Source of the DNA: Helicobacter valdiviensis
Lineage (GTDB): Bacteria > Campylobacterota > Campylobacteria > Campylobacterales > Helicobacteraceae
DNA: 46,553 bases
Assembly (NCBI RefSeq): GCF_003245365.1
Contig: NZ_NBIU01000011.1
Location: 1-46,553 of the forward strand
Direction of reading: 5' to 3'
Shown in pieces: positions 33,916 through 43,694 of the stretch. Position 1 is the stretch's first letter. Every line of letters begins with the position of its first letter. The notes beneath the pieces were generated by a model that had not been told where the DNA came from, searched no databases, and was given only the letters and a program-made list of their open reading frames with translations. Made by a program: the position numbers and the translations under genes.

Positions 33916-34140
33916 ATGCTAAATTATAGCAAAAATTTAGAAATCTTTAAAATGAATTGCAAAGCAAGGAAATGGAAAAATAATGAATTATTTTTTGGTA
34001 TATTTTTAGAGTATGTGGAAAAATATCAAGATGAGATTCTTAAAAACAATGGCAAAATTCCTTTGATAGTAGAATATAAAAAAGATACCAAAATAGAATG
34101 TGATGATGATTTTTATACAAAGCATTGCAAACCTATCTAA
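33916..34140 (+). CDS. Small hypothetical protein at the edge of an accessory patch
   Basis: These 74 codons are rich in Lys, Asn and Glu, with three Cys and no signal peptide. Neither possible start (33916 or 33952) has a good RBS, and the first overlaps the helicase promoter on the other strand, so this may be a truncated gene. It ends 17 bases before a membrane-protein gene with a good RBS. No family is recognised. Confidence 0.35.
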   Translation: MLNYSKNLEIFKMNCKARKWKNNELFFGIFLEYVEKYQDEILKNNGKIPLIVEYKKDTKIECDDDFYTKHCKPI

Positions 34141-34156
34141 TGAAAGGAAAACAAAA

Positions 34157-34654
34157 ATGATAAAATTAAATGGGTTGCTATTAATAAAAATTAATTTGGC
34201 TTTATTTTGGATAATGGTTATTAATATATTGTTTTTTGCTGCAATAAATTCAAGTAGGGGTATTAAATATCATTTAATGTATGATTTGATGTTTCAATAT
34301 TTTTTATTCATTGGGGTTTTAGGACTATTAAGTATTTTTTTAGAAAAATTCTTCAAAAACTTGATAATTAAGTATTTTTTATTATCTATTTTTTTGACTT
34401 CTTGTTATTTTTTTATTTTTATTACAATGCAATTTATAGGAATAATGCCTTCTAGTTTAAAAGGGTTTTCTTTAGAGTTTAATGAACTATTACTTCATTG
34501 TTGTATTAATTTTATCTTTTTTTGTTTAGCTATTTTTGGGATTTATAATTTATTGACAAATAAAACAAGATTTCTTTATATATGTCATCTGGGCTCACTT
34601 TTGCATTTATTTATGTATGTATTATTTTATGGAATGCTAAAGTGGAATGGATAA
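34157..34654 (+). CDS. Small four-segment membrane protein
   Basis: The start is ATG 34157, with AAAGGA eight bases upstream; a longer frame from 34100 overlaps the previous gene without an RBS. The 165-residue product has four hydrophobic segments rich in Phe, Ile and Leu and short charged loops. Base composition is more AT-rich than in the core genes around, which suggests acquired DNA. It resembles no family I know. An immunity-type membrane protein is conceivable. Confidence 0.5.
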   Translation: MIKLNGLLLIKINLALFWIMVINILFFAAINSSRGIKYHLMYDLMFQYFLFIGVLGLLSIFLEKFFKNLIIKYFLLSIFLTSCYFFIFITMQFIGIMPSSLKGFSLEFNELLLHCCINFIFFCLAIFGIYNLLTNKTRFLYICHLGSLLHLFMYVLFYGMLKWNG

Positions 34655-34902
34655 AAAATCTAAGAATAAAAGTAAAAAATGGACAATCCATTATGACAAT
34701 TAAGGAGGTGATCTCATTTGTTTGGTTTGCCACAAAATCAAATAATAAAACTGACAAACTTTACAATCAACCTATTTATAGGCAAGAATTAGATGATGGA
34801 ATCGATATTATATACAGAACAGGTTCTAGAAGCGGTGGAGAAACAATAAATATTTATGGTAAAAATCCACAACTAAATAAAACTATTCATATTAAGCCAT
34901 AG
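34642..34902 (+). CDS. Short hypothetical gene, possible toxin-tail fragment
   Basis: The frame to 34902 encodes a C-terminal stretch with good protein character (Y-R-Q-E-L-D-D-G-I-D-I-I-Y-R-T-G-S-R-S-G-G). The start is unclear: GTG 34642 overlaps the previous gene by 13 bases, and ATG 34693 lacks an RBS. The compact basic end resembles a detached effector domain, but this is a guess. The next gene begins eight bases later. Confidence 0.35.
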   Translation: MEWIKNLRIKVKNGQSIMTIKEVISFVWFATKSNNKTDKLYNQPIYRQELDDGIDIIYRTGSRSGGETINIYGKNPQLNKTIHIKP

Positions 34903-34910
34903 GAGTAAAA

Positions 34911-35723
34911 GTGAAAAGAATAAAAGTAATATATGCAATGGGTAATCCCATTTTTTCTTATAAAGAAAAAGATGATATAGGATATAAAAGTGATGAAAAT
35001 TTAAGTGAAGCATTAAATAATAAACAATATTTTTCTGAAATGGATTTACTTCTAGAATATTTAAGATACACAACAAAAACAGATATTCTCTTAGCATTTG
35101 AATATTTATTATTAAAACTGATTGATGATGAATTTTTTGCAAGACATGAAGTGGATGCAAATATTATTCAATTTTATAATATCGATAGTCTTAATAACAC
35201 TCTTTCTTTAAATACACCCAAACCTACTTATATAAGCGAATATATTAATATCTTGGGACAACTTTTCTTAGCAGGTTATATAGACTTTGGTTCTTACTAT
35301 GATAATGATGATAGGGATAAAATAGATTATCCCACAAACTTATCTTATTATAAAGAAGATAAATATCAAGCTTGGATATATTTTAGAGATAATTTCTTTT
35401 ATACTAACGCATTTTTAAAATCTGATGAAGATGATATTTTAATCTATAAAGATCAAGAATACACAGAAAAAACCCTGCCTAAACTTAAAGAAGGAGAAAT
35501 AATTTATAGCACAATGTATTCTCCTACCTCTTGGGATACACCAAAATATTGGAGCGAGTATAATATATGGGTAGCAAGAACTCAAAAAGGCACAAAATAT
35601 TTTAATGAAGTCTTAGCTCCTAAATTTTATAATAAATACAAAGATTTAGAAGTAGAGATTGATAAAAAAGGTAATGTGATTAGATGGATTGGGGAGGTTA
35701 ATGGGTTTTTGGGAGATATATAA
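34911..35723 (+). CDS. 270-residue acidic hypothetical protein
   Basis: It starts at GTG 34911, with AGGAG five bases upstream. The product is soluble and rich in Tyr, Asp, Glu and Lys, without signal or membrane segment. Acidic tracts (S-Y-Y-D-N-D-D-R-D, K-S-D-E-D-D) are prominent. Single acidic soluble proteins beside small basic ones can be immunity partners, but no known Imm family was recognised. Codon use is very AT-rich. Confidence 0.5.
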   Translation: MKRIKVIYAMGNPIFSYKEKDDIGYKSDENLSEALNNKQYFSEMDLLLEYLRYTTKTDILLAFEYLLLKLIDDEFFARHEVDANIIQFYNIDSLNNTLSLNTPKPTYISEYINILGQLFLAGYIDFGSYYDNDDRDKIDYPTNLSYYKEDKYQAWIYFRDNFFYTNAFLKSDEDDILIYKDQEYTEKTLPKLKEGEIIYSTMYSPTSWDTPKYWSEYNIWVARTQKGTKYFNEVLAPKFYNKYKDLEVEIDKKGNVIRWIGEVNGFLGDI

Positions 35724-35787
35724 AGCCTTAAGAAGCAATGTGGATTCTATTTATGAAGACAGAAGAGAATTTGATTATTATGGATAG
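35701..35787 (+). CDS. 28-codon reading frame overlapping neighbours
   Basis: ATG 35701 lies three bases after GGGGAGG inside the previous gene's end and opens 28 codons (M-G-F-W-E-I-Y-K-A-L-R-S-N...). It ends inside the next gene. It may be a remnant of a longer protein or a coupling leader. The evidence is weak. Confidence 0.25.
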   Translation: MGFWEIYKALRSNVDSIYEDRREFDYYG

Positions 35788-35950
35788 TTATCAAAATGGT
35801 ATGACAATTAATTACCATGTAGATATAGATAATGATAGAGATGAAGAAGTGACTAAATTTAGTATTGGAAGCAAAACTTTTAGCCTTAATCCCCACCCTC
35901 AAGGCTATCCTAGTGCCCCTTATGATTTCACGCCCGAAAGATTAGAATAG
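35780..35950 (+). CDS. Short hypothetical protein, possibly a fragment
   Basis: From ATG 35780 there are 56 codons with a regular acidic, Tyr/Pro-rich sequence ending P-Y-D-F-T-P-E-R-L-E. Upstream starts at 35738 and 35753 lack RBSs. It appears to be the tail of a larger domain. The 141 bases after it hold nothing recognisable. Confidence 0.3.
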   Translation: MDSYQNGMTINYHVDIDNDRDEEVTKFSIGSKTFSLNPHPQGYPSAPYDFTPERLE

Positions 35951-36091
35951 ATTATAAAAATCATGATTTGGATAGATTATGCAATCCCACAGAATCCCTG
36001 CTATTTATTGTTCTAATTTCTGGAGGATTTAAGAGAGAGGATAAAAACCTATGCTAGAGAGTATAATATTAAAGGGTAGAAAATATGGAGA

Positions 36092-39000
36092 TTAAAACTT
36101 TATCCCCATTTCAATCCTGCCTTTAAAATCCGTATCTTTATGGATATTGCTAGAAAGTTGCAATTTGCTAAAGAAAAAATCCCTAAAGTTAAAGCCAATT
36201 TCCCCTTGTAAATAAAGAGAGTCTTTTGTGTTTAAATTGCTTTTTGCATAGAAAGAATTAGCACTTGCTCCTTTAAAATTTGCATTGTTTTTTAAAGAAT
36301 CTAAGAATGCGTGGCTATAGCCCCCTAAGAATGCAAGATTCATTAAAGTGTTTGCATTAAGATTTTGGGTGTAATTAATATCTAATCCTATAAAAGAATT
36401 TAACATATTGAAGTTTTTAGAATCTAACTGAAGTGCTGTGGAACTTGTATTTTCTTCATTAAAATTTTGGCGGTGTAAAAAATTATGTTCTAAATATACT
36501 AAAGGACCAAAGTTGAAATTTTCATAGTTAAAGCTTTTGCCAAAACCTAAAATCTCACTGCTAAGATAAGAATTAAATTTAGAATTGTAGTTTGCATTAA
36601 AACTTCCTATGCTTAGGGTTCTATTTAGTTTTGTATGTTCAAATCCTCCTCTAAGTCCTAAAAAGAGATAAAAATCTTCTAAAGAATATTTGGCAAAAAT
36701 TCCAGCATAAGCTCCTTTTGTCTTGGTATTAGCAAAATTGTCATCAATATCAAAATTATTATTGTTTAAGATTGCATTAAAGCTAAAATTTAAATGATTA
36801 AAGTTTTTTGTAGTTTTAAATTTCAAGCCCGTGTTGTATCCTTTATAGGAATTAAAATCTCCATTGGCTTTTAAGTTTTGATAATCTCCAAAAGTGCTTA
36901 TGGAGCTTTGCCAATCTTTTTCATACTTTTGATGAAGTTCATCCAAGAGTTCTTTATTAAGCTTTTCTTGAAAATCTAAAGAAATTTTAGCACTATCTAA
37001 ATAGGCATTAGCATTAAGATTATTTAAGGCTTTGCTGATTTGCTTTTTATCTTGCAAGAAATCCAGCTCGCTAAAAAGCAGACTAATATCTTCTTTATTG
37101 CCTTGAATAGAAAGAGCATTTAAAGCATTAGCTAAAGAAATATCTGCGTCTTTTTTAGCAAAAGGTTGATAGTCGCGTTGGATTTGTAATTCTTGCTTTG
37201 TGGAATCATAGCTAAAATCTAAAGTATAGGAAGGAGTATTTAAAGAAGAATCATAGTTGATATTGCTAAAGCTTCCATTGATAGTGCCATTTGCTTGGAT
37301 GATATTGCTTTTATCAAGAGTTAGTGTGCCACTTTTATAATAATCTTTGCCAATATAAAAATTAAGATTTCCACCTAAATTTGCATTATTTCCTACATAG
37401 ACATTAGCCTTTCCATTTCCATTTAAAGAGACGCTAAGAGAGGCATTGCTATTTTGCATGAAATTGTTTTTAATATAAAGGATAGAATTTTGCAAATTTT
37501 TAGAAAGAAGTGTGAAATTTGCTTTATTGTTTAAATCATAAACAAAAGCACTCCCTTGTAAATTTAAATCTTCATTGACATTCATTTTAAAGCTATCATA
37601 ACCTACAATATTAGCTTTTACACTCCAAGCATTGTTTGGTGTATTTAAAGAAAAATTTGCAACAGATGAAGCATTGCCAAAATTAAGCTCTGTAAAAAAT
37701 TGATTTTTATATTCGTCTAATAATAATTTATCATTATTTGGATTCCAATTGGATATTATATCTCCTTTTATATTTGCATTTTTTGCTATGTTAATGGTTT
37801 TTACATAAGCATTATCGGCGATGTAAATTGATGCTAAAGAACCTATGGTAGAGCTAGTAGAACTAAGATTTAAGGTATCAACCAAAGCACCATTTAGATT
37901 ATAAAAACCAAGCATATGTTTTATATCATTAGGTTTATAACTCATTTCTAACATATAAGAACCACGATATTCTTCAGAATTTCCTAGCGTGTTATCTCCG
38001 AAATTTATATTGATAGCTATGCCATCTTTACCTGTAGCTTTTAATTCCCCATTTTGATGGATAATATGCTCTTTCCCATAAGCAATTAATAAGGCATTAG
38101 AATAATCTCCTAAAGTATGCACTTTTACACCATTGGAAATGGTGAGTTTATTATTAGTTCCATCTATGCGAATTCCACTTGCAGCCACACCACTAGATAA
38201 AATATCATGGTTTTGCGTAACTGTATTGTTTTTGCCATAGATGTGTAAACCTACTCCATATTCTGTAGGATTATATACTCCTTCTAGCCATTCACCATCT
38301 TTTCTTGCAAAATACCCATGATTACTTTGCCAATCTTTTAAATCACTTTCATAAATAGAATCTCCATAATAAAGTTTTCTATCAAATTCATAGCCTAAAT
38401 CTTGAAGTAAAGCAAGTTCTGCTTCCATATAAAAAAGATAATTTCGCCAGCTTTGATGACTCATTAAGGAATTATCAAGCTCAACATGGCTTACATCTAA
38501 ATCATCACCCTCCCAACCATTAATAGGAATGCCATTAATCCCATCATAGCCCAATTTAGCATTTTTAATCACCTCTAAAACATTCTCTCCTATAAAATAA
38601 GTATGTCCCCATGCAGTGCTAAGAGAGCCTGTTTGATTGCCAATATTTGGATCAATTAAAAATACTTTTTCGCCTTTACTCAACGCCTCATCAACTTCAT
38701 CTTGGGTTTTAACCACTCTCATACCTTGTTCAAATTTAACTCCGTTATTATCATAAAGATGATTACTAAAGCTATTTAAAAAAATAGAATTTTCAACCCT
38801 ATAAGAAAATAATCCTAAAGCATGAAAAAGCTCATGCGTGAAAGTAGAAAAGGTATCAAATTGATTTCCATTTTGAGGCAAAGTGCTAGGATGAGGAGCT
38901 ATATACCAATCAAGCTTTCCCATGCTTATATGCCCTAAATATTGTGAATATTTTAAAGGAAGATCCCCATCTTCTAATTCTTTTCTAATAGCATCAATGC

Positions 39001-39355
39001 TTTCTCCTTGTAATACCCTATTAAAGATGGGATTATTAAATACTTCATAAGAAAGTGCACTAGCATTTTCAATTTCCATAGTATTTACACCAATAGGTAT
39101 GGGATTTAAATTTTTAGCATTTTCTCCTATGATATTAGCCCAAAATTGAGCCGCACGGATGATTTCATTCTTTTGCTCTTTACTTAGAGTATAAGGAGAA
39201 GTTTGTGTTTCAAACCAAAAATCTAGTTTTTCTCCTTTGCTATAAAAATCAAGTTGAAAAATAGGCTTATTTCCATTATAAATAATGGTTGTATCATAAG
39301 CATTTGCTAGGCTAAAAGGGATGAGTAAAATAGATAATATTTTAGAAACTTTCAT
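36092..39355 (-). CDS. Autotransporter with metzincin-like metalloprotease passenger
   Basis: This 1087-residue type V secreted protein has a signal peptide (1-19, ending S-L-A-N-A). A peptidase-like domain at about residues 50-325 has H-E-L-F-H-A-L-G (H174, E175, H178) and a Met-turn S-L-M-S-H (M298), then L-Q-D-L-G-Y. A beta-helical Asn/Gly/Ser-rich stalk runs from about residue 365 to 740, and the C-terminal 280 residues form a beta barrel ending in Phe. The usual third zinc His of HExxHxxGxxH is Ser184 here; H290, just before the Met-turn, may replace it. RBS AAGGGAGA lies ten bases upstream. It is probably a surface protease; the substrate is unknown. Confidence 0.85.
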   Translation of the reverse strand: MKVSKILSILLIPFSLANAYDTTIIYNGNKPIFQLDFYSKGEKLDFWFETQTSPYTLSKEQKNEIIRAAQFWANIIGENAKNLNPIPIGVNTMEIENASALSYEVFNNPIFNRVLQGESIDAIRKELEDGDLPLKYSQYLGHISMGKLDWYIAPHPSTLPQNGNQFDTFSTFTHELFHALGLFSYRVENSIFLNSFSNHLYDNNGVKFEQGMRVVKTQDEVDEALSKGEKVFLIDPNIGNQTGSLSTAWGHTYFIGENVLEVIKNAKLGYDGINGIPINGWEGDDLDVSHVELDNSLMSHQSWRNYLFYMEAELALLQDLGYEFDRKLYYGDSIYESDLKDWQSNHGYFARKDGEWLEGVYNPTEYGVGLHIYGKNNTVTQNHDILSSGVAASGIRIDGTNNKLTISNGVKVHTLGDYSNALLIAYGKEHIIHQNGELKATGKDGIAININFGDNTLGNSEEYRGSYMLEMSYKPNDIKHMLGFYNLNGALVDTLNLSSTSSTIGSLASIYIADNAYVKTINIAKNANIKGDIISNWNPNNDKLLLDEYKNQFFTELNFGNASSVANFSLNTPNNAWSVKANIVGYDSFKMNVNEDLNLQGSAFVYDLNNKANFTLLSKNLQNSILYIKNNFMQNSNASLSVSLNGNGKANVYVGNNANLGGNLNFYIGKDYYKSGTLTLDKSNIIQANGTINGSFSNINYDSSLNTPSYTLDFSYDSTKQELQIQRDYQPFAKKDADISLANALNALSIQGNKEDISLLFSELDFLQDKKQISKALNNLNANAYLDSAKISLDFQEKLNKELLDELHQKYEKDWQSSISTFGDYQNLKANGDFNSYKGYNTGLKFKTTKNFNHLNFSFNAILNNNNFDIDDNFANTKTKGAYAGIFAKYSLEDFYLFLGLRGGFEHTKLNRTLSIGSFNANYNSKFNSYLSSEILGFGKSFNYENFNFGPLVYLEHNFLHRQNFNEENTSSTALQLDSKNFNMLNSFIGLDINYTQNLNANTLMNLAFLGGYSHAFLDSLKNNANFKGASANSFYAKSNLNTKDSLYLQGEIGFNFRDFFFSKLQLSSNIHKDTDFKGRIEMGIKF

Positions 39356-39393
39356 AATTTTTCATTCTCCCTTAAAAATATTCCAAAATATCT

Positions 39394-39421
39394 AATATAT
39401 CATAAATAATAAAAATGTCAA
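39394..39421 (-). promoter_or_regulatory. Promoter of the autotransporter gene
   Basis: On the minus strand TTGACA (39421-39416) and TATATT (39399-39394) are 16 bases apart, 38 bases before the ATG. Confidence 0.6.
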
Positions 39422-39588
39422 ATTTTAAAGAATTTTTTGTATAAAATTTAGGGCTTAATAGTTTTTGAGTAAAAGAGAATTAAAGAAAAATGTGATTGTA
39501 TAAAGTGTGCTTTTTATATAAATAAATATTTAGCTTATAAGAAAATTTTTTATTAATTAAGAAGTAAAGGGGCTAAAGATGGATAAAA

Positions 39589-39663
39589 TGGTGGCTCTGA
39601 TTGGACTTGAACCAACGGCCACTACCATGTCAAGGTAGTGCTCTACCACTGAGCTACAGAACC
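39589..39663 (-). tRNA. tRNA-Val (GAC)
   Basis: The minus-strand cloverleaf has acceptor GGTTCTG/CAGAGCC, D arm AGCTCAGTGGTAGAG, and anticodon loop TTGACAT with anticodon GAC. The T arm is GGTTCAAGTCC, with discriminator A and encoded CCA. Confidence 0.95.
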
Positions 39664-39675
39664 AAAAGCGTGATT

Positions 39676-40122
39676 CTAACAAGTTTTACTTTTATTTTTC
39701 TTAAGACTTTTTAGGATAATCCAAGCCACACCTAAATTTATCATCACATCAGCAAAATTAAACACTGCAAACTTAAATCCATAATGCCAATAAATATAAT
39801 CTACTACTCCTATGTGGATAAAGCGATCTAGGATATTAGAAACTCCTGCCCCAAAGATAATGCCAATGGGTAAAAGATAGGTTTTTAAAAGTTCTTTGTG
39901 TTTTAAAAGATAGAAAAAAATCCCTACTAAAAGCAAGATTTGTAAATATTTTAGCCATTCTTGCAAAAAGGCAAACATAGAAAATGCTACCCCTTTGTTA
40001 TAAACTAACACGAGAGAAATTACACTTCCATCATAGTTAAACTCACTAAGAACAAAAAACCACTTAATAGCTTGATCACATAAAAAGACTGTTAAAAATG
40101 CAAAAAAGAATTTAATCCACAA
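39676..40122 (-). CDS. lspA: Lipoprotein signal peptidase
   Basis: This 148-residue membrane aspartic protease removes lipoprotein signals. It has four membrane segments. The motif G-A-G-V-S-N-I-L-D-R and the second active-site block F-N-F-A-D-V-M-I-N hold the two catalytic Asp residues. It follows glmM by ten bases on the same strand, an order familiar in Helicobacter. It processes the MetQ, UPF0323-like and o-spanin-like lipoproteins of this window. Confidence 0.94.
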   Translation of the reverse strand: MWIKFFFAFLTVFLCDQAIKWFFVLSEFNYDGSVISLVLVYNKGVAFSMFAFLQEWLKYLQILLLVGIFFYLLKHKELLKTYLLPIGIIFGAGVSNILDRFIHIGVVDYIYWHYGFKFAVFNFADVMINLGVAWIILKSLKKNKSKTC

Positions 40123-40132
40123 GTCTTAATCC

Positions 40133-41470
40133 TTAATGAATAGCTTTTAAAAAGAAGTCTTGGCATTCTTGCATAGTTTTTTCTAAGAGTTTCATATCTT
40201 TACCTTCTAGCAAGATTCTTAGTTTGTTTTCTGTGCCACTATAGCGGATAAGAGGACGCATTTTTTTGGCTTTGATAGAGGCTAGTAGTTCTTCATAGCC
40301 TTGAATTTTTTCAAGGGGTGGTTTAGAACTTATGGGGACATTTTTTAAAAGTTGTGGATAAAGCTCAAAGCAGTTTAGAGCCACCGAAGCTTTTTGTTGG
40401 CTTTTAAGCACATAGGCAATGGTTTGTAAAGCACTTACTAATCCATCTCCAGTTTTTGCAAAATCACTAAAGATGATGTGCCCGCTTTGTTCTCCACCAA
40501 AATTAAAATCATGCTCTAGCATTTTTTCTAAGACATATTTGTCGCCTACTTGTGAACGCACAAGTTTGATACCATTTTTGGATAAAAATTCTTCTAAAGC
40601 AAGATTGCTCATAAGTGTAGCTACTACTCCATTGTTTTTAAGTGTGCCATTAAGTTTAGCGCTCAATGCTAAAACCCCTATGAGTTTATCGCCATTAACT
40701 ACTTCACCAGTTTCATCCACAACCACAAGCCTATCAGCATCACCATCTAGTGCAAATCCAATATCTGCTCTAACGCGTCTTACTTCTTCTTGTAGCATTA
40801 TGGGATTTGTAGCACCACAACCTTCATTAATATTAAATCCATTAGGCTCATCATTGATGACAAAAACTTCTGCTCCAAGCTCGCTAAAAATCGTAGGTGC
40901 AACTTTATAGGCAGCTCCATTAGCACAATCTACTACAATCCTAATCCCATGTAAAGAAAGTTCTTTGGGGAAAGAATTTTTAATATGCACAATATAGCGT
41001 CCCACAACATCATCAATTCTTTTGCTAGAACCAATTTCTTTTCCTACTTTTTGGGATTGCTCTAAAAGTTTTTCATCAAAATAGATGCTCTCAATCCTCT
41101 CTTCATCTTTTTCATCAAGCTTATATCCGCTTCTACCAAAGAATTTAATCCCATTATCTTCAAAAGGATTATGACTAGCACTCACCATAATCCCACCATC
41201 ACAACGCATATCTTCGGTTAAATAAGCAATAGCAGGCGTAGGCATAGGACCAATTTGAATAACTTCATAGCCTACTGCTGTAAGTCCACTAACAAGGGCA
41301 TTTTCTAGCATATATCCACTGCGTCTTGTGTCTTTGCCTACAAGAATTTTTTTAGTTTTTGAATGCTCTTTGTAATAAATTCCAGAAGAAATCCCAAGTT
41401 TTAAAGCACAAAGTGCATTGAGTTTTACGCCAGCCTCGCCTCTTACTCCATCTGTTCCAAAGAGCTTCAT
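40133..41470 (-). CDS. glmM: Phosphoglucosamine mutase
   Basis: This 445-residue enzyme converts glucosamine-6-phosphate to glucosamine-1-phosphate for UDP-GlcNAc. The phosphoserine loop V-S-A-S-H-N-P-F lies near residue 100. The metal loop D-G-D-A-D-R-L lies near residue 242, and the sugar-binding G-G-E-Q-S-G-H near residue 326. RBS AAGGA precedes the ATG. It is divergent from rpsT and followed by lspA. Confidence 0.95.
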   Translation of the reverse strand: MKLFGTDGVRGEAGVKLNALCALKLGISSGIYYKEHSKTKKILVGKDTRRSGYMLENALVSGLTAVGYEVIQIGPMPTPAIAYLTEDMRCDGGIMVSASHNPFEDNGIKFFGRSGYKLDEKDEERIESIYFDEKLLEQSQKVGKEIGSSKRIDDVVGRYIVHIKNSFPKELSLHGIRIVVDCANGAAYKVAPTIFSELGAEVFVINDEPNGFNINEGCGATNPIMLQEEVRRVRADIGFALDGDADRLVVVDETGEVVNGDKLIGVLALSAKLNGTLKNNGVVATLMSNLALEEFLSKNGIKLVRSQVGDKYVLEKMLEHDFNFGGEQSGHIIFSDFAKTGDGLVSALQTIAYVLKSQQKASVALNCFELYPQLLKNVPISSKPPLEKIQGYEELLASIKAKKMRPLIRYSGTENKLRILLEGKDMKLLEKTMQECQDFFLKAIH

Positions 41471-41570
41471 TTTAAAATCCTTGCAATGTTTTATTTACTT
41501 TTTATTTGCTTTTAATAAAAGTTGAAATAGAATTTTAGCTTAAATTTTTTTATAAAAGGATTAACGCTCT

Positions 41571-41840
41571 ATGGCAAATCATAAATCGGCAGAAAAGCGC
41601 ATTAGACAAACAAAAAAACGCACAGAAAGAAATCGCTACTATAAGACTAGAATTAAAAATATCACGAGAAGTCTTCATGAAGCAGTTAATGCTAAGGATG
41701 TAGCAAAGGCACAAGAGATTATTAAGCAAATTAATAAAGCTTTCCACAGCTATGTAAGCAAAGGTATTTTGTCAAAAAATACAGCTGCTAGAAAAGTAAG
41801 TAGATTAAACACACTTGTTAAAAAATTAGCAAACGCATAA
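41571..41840 (+). CDS. rpsT: Ribosomal protein bS20
   Basis: This 89-residue, very basic helical protein has the family start [12 protein letters not shown] and end A-R-K-V-S-R-L-N. It binds 16S rRNA early in 30S assembly. An AAAAGGA site lies upstream of the ATG, and prfA follows after 15 bases. Confidence 0.95.
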   Translation: MANHKSAEKRIRQTKKRTERNRYYKTRIKNITRSLHEAVNAKDVAKAQEIIKQINKAFHSYVSKGILSKNTAARKVSRLNTLVKKLANA

Positions 41841-41855
41841 GGTAAAATTCTCCCT

Positions 41856-42920
41856 ATGCTTGCTAGCAAACTTCAACCTTTTATTGACCGCTATGAAGAA
41901 ATAAGTGCAGCTCTTATTTCGCAAGATGTTCTTAATGATGTCAAAAGAATGACAGAATTAAGCAAGGAACAAAGTAATTTAGAAGAGCTTGTAGAGAAAG
42001 CCAAAGAATATCTAAAAAACTTACAGTCTATTGAAGAAAATAAGGCTTTGCTTGATGATAAGGAGTTAGGCGATTTAGCAAAAGAAGAAATTAAAACTCT
42101 AGAATCAAGAAATGAAGTTTTAGAATCAGAGATTAAAATCTTGCTCCTCCCTAAAGATCCTAATGATGATAAAAATATTTATTTAGAGCTTCGTGCAGGA
42201 ACAGGTGGTGATGAAGCAGGGATTTTTGTGGGGGATTTATTCCGTGCTTATGTTCGTTATGCAGAACTTAAGGGGTGGAAAGTTGAAATCATTAGTTCTA
42301 GTGAAAATAATGTAGGTGGATATAAGGAAGTCATTGCATTAGTAAAGGGAAAAGGTGCTTATTCACGCTTAAAGTATGAGGGTGGAACACATAGGGTGCA
42401 AAGAGTTCCAGAAACAGAATCACAAGGTAGAATCCATACTTCAGCCATTACAGTAGCAATTATGCCAGAAGTAGATGATGTTGAGGTGGTGATTAACCCC
42501 AATGATTTAAGGATTGAAGTTTTTAGAGCAGGGGGACATGGTGGGCAATGTGTAAATACTACTGATTCAGCGGTTAGAATCACACATATTCCCACAGGTA
42601 TTAGTGTATCTATGCAAGATGAGAAATCCCAACATAAAAATAAAGATAAGGCTTTAAAAATTTTAAAAGCTAGAATTTATGAGGCTGAATTGGAAGCACA
42701 GCAAAGCCAAAATGCAGAAGCAAGAAAAAATCAAGTGGGTAGTGGCGATAGAAGTGAGAGGATTAGAACTTATAACTATCCACAAAATCGCCTTACAGAT
42801 CATAGGGTGGGTTTAACGCTTTATAGTTTGGAAGAGATTATGTTAAGTGGAAATTTAGATGGTGTAATTGATCCTATTGTTGCATATTTCCAAGCAGAAT
42901 CGCTTCAAGAGAATTTATAG
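41856..42920 (+). CDS. prfA: Peptide chain release factor 1
   Basis: This 354-residue factor ends translation at UAA and UAG. The G-G-Q tripeptide that triggers hydrolysis is at residues 229-231, in A-G-G-H-G-G-Q. The stop-codon-reading loop contains P-E-T ([12 protein letters not shown]), the P-x-T class of RF1. Length is normal. The gene is downstream of rpsT as in H. pylori. Confidence 0.95.
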   Translation: MLASKLQPFIDRYEEISAALISQDVLNDVKRMTELSKEQSNLEELVEKAKEYLKNLQSIEENKALLDDKELGDLAKEEIKTLESRNEVLESEIKILLLPKDPNDDKNIYLELRAGTGGDEAGIFVGDLFRAYVRYAELKGWKVEIISSSENNVGGYKEVIALVKGKGAYSRLKYEGGTHRVQRVPETESQGRIHTSAITVAIMPEVDDVEVVINPNDLRIEVFRAGGHGGQCVNTTDSAVRITHIPTGISVSMQDEKSQHKNKDKALKILKARIYEAELEAQQSQNAEARKNQVGSGDRSERIRTYNYPQNRLTDHRVGLTLYSLEEIMLSGNLDGVIDPIVAYFQAESLQENL

Positions 42921-43694
42921 TTTTTTCTAGGTTATTATCTAGATTTTTTATAGATTGTGAGTTTAGACTTTTAAATTTTGGTATCAGTAGCTTAAATTTT
43001 ATTAATCTGCTTGTGCCAATGTTGTAACTTGATATTTTATTGCAAATTATTGGTAATATTTTTCATTATATTTTTTGTTGGTAATAATTTAGTTTTGCTT
43101 TTGTTATTTTATTCTTTATGAAACAACCGTGGCGATTTGCTTTTTTCTTGTCATTGCAGAGTTTTGGAGTTGTGGTAATATTTTCTTTTGCCATTATCAG
43201 TGAGTGCTCTTAAAGGCAAGAGTATGGTAATCCAACAAGAACTAATATCATAAGTTTTTTCTTAGACTGTCACGCTTCATTTTGTTTTATAATAATTTTA
43301 GTGTCCCCACCATATCATTGCAAGGAGCAAAGCCTTTAAAGAAGTTATAAAAGAACAAATAGAGATATTTAGCCATGACACTTCTTTAGGAATGACACAA
43401 GAGCTCTTATTTATGTTGCCATATTCTATTATATTTTACTCTCATAAGCTTCAAAATTTTTGTGGTAATAGAATAGTTTTCCAAAATTAAACTAAAAATT
43501 TATAGGATATTCTAAAAAATGCAATCTTAATATCTGCAGATATTAATTGAAGAGTAACTAAAATTAACTAGAGAAAATTATGGTATTTTTTCATAAAATC
43601 TGTAAAATAAGTTATTTTTTAAATGAAATCTTTAAAGAATATTTTTAAAAATTTTAAAGCATATATAAAACTTTTAAGCCTTAAGGCTTAAAAG
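42921..43694. other. Non-coding stretch with a degenerate palindromic repeat
   Basis: No gene is seen in these 774 bases. Around 43150-43270 there is a worn copy of the repeat at 18.1-18.6 kb: a half-site GTCATTGCAGAGTTTTGGAG then GTGGTAAT, and an opposed half with TTAGACTGTCACGC. A further ATTGCAAGGAGCAAAGCC fragment lies near 43316. The rest is AT-rich. The last 20 bases carry AAGCCTTAAGGCTT, a possible terminator for the minus-strand gene beyond. Confidence 0.5.

Noticed and set aside
40419-40910. A 163-codon plus-strand frame within glmM
   Set aside because: It is a Ser/Pro/Leu-rich shadow of glmM, whose catalytic motifs are intact on the other strand.
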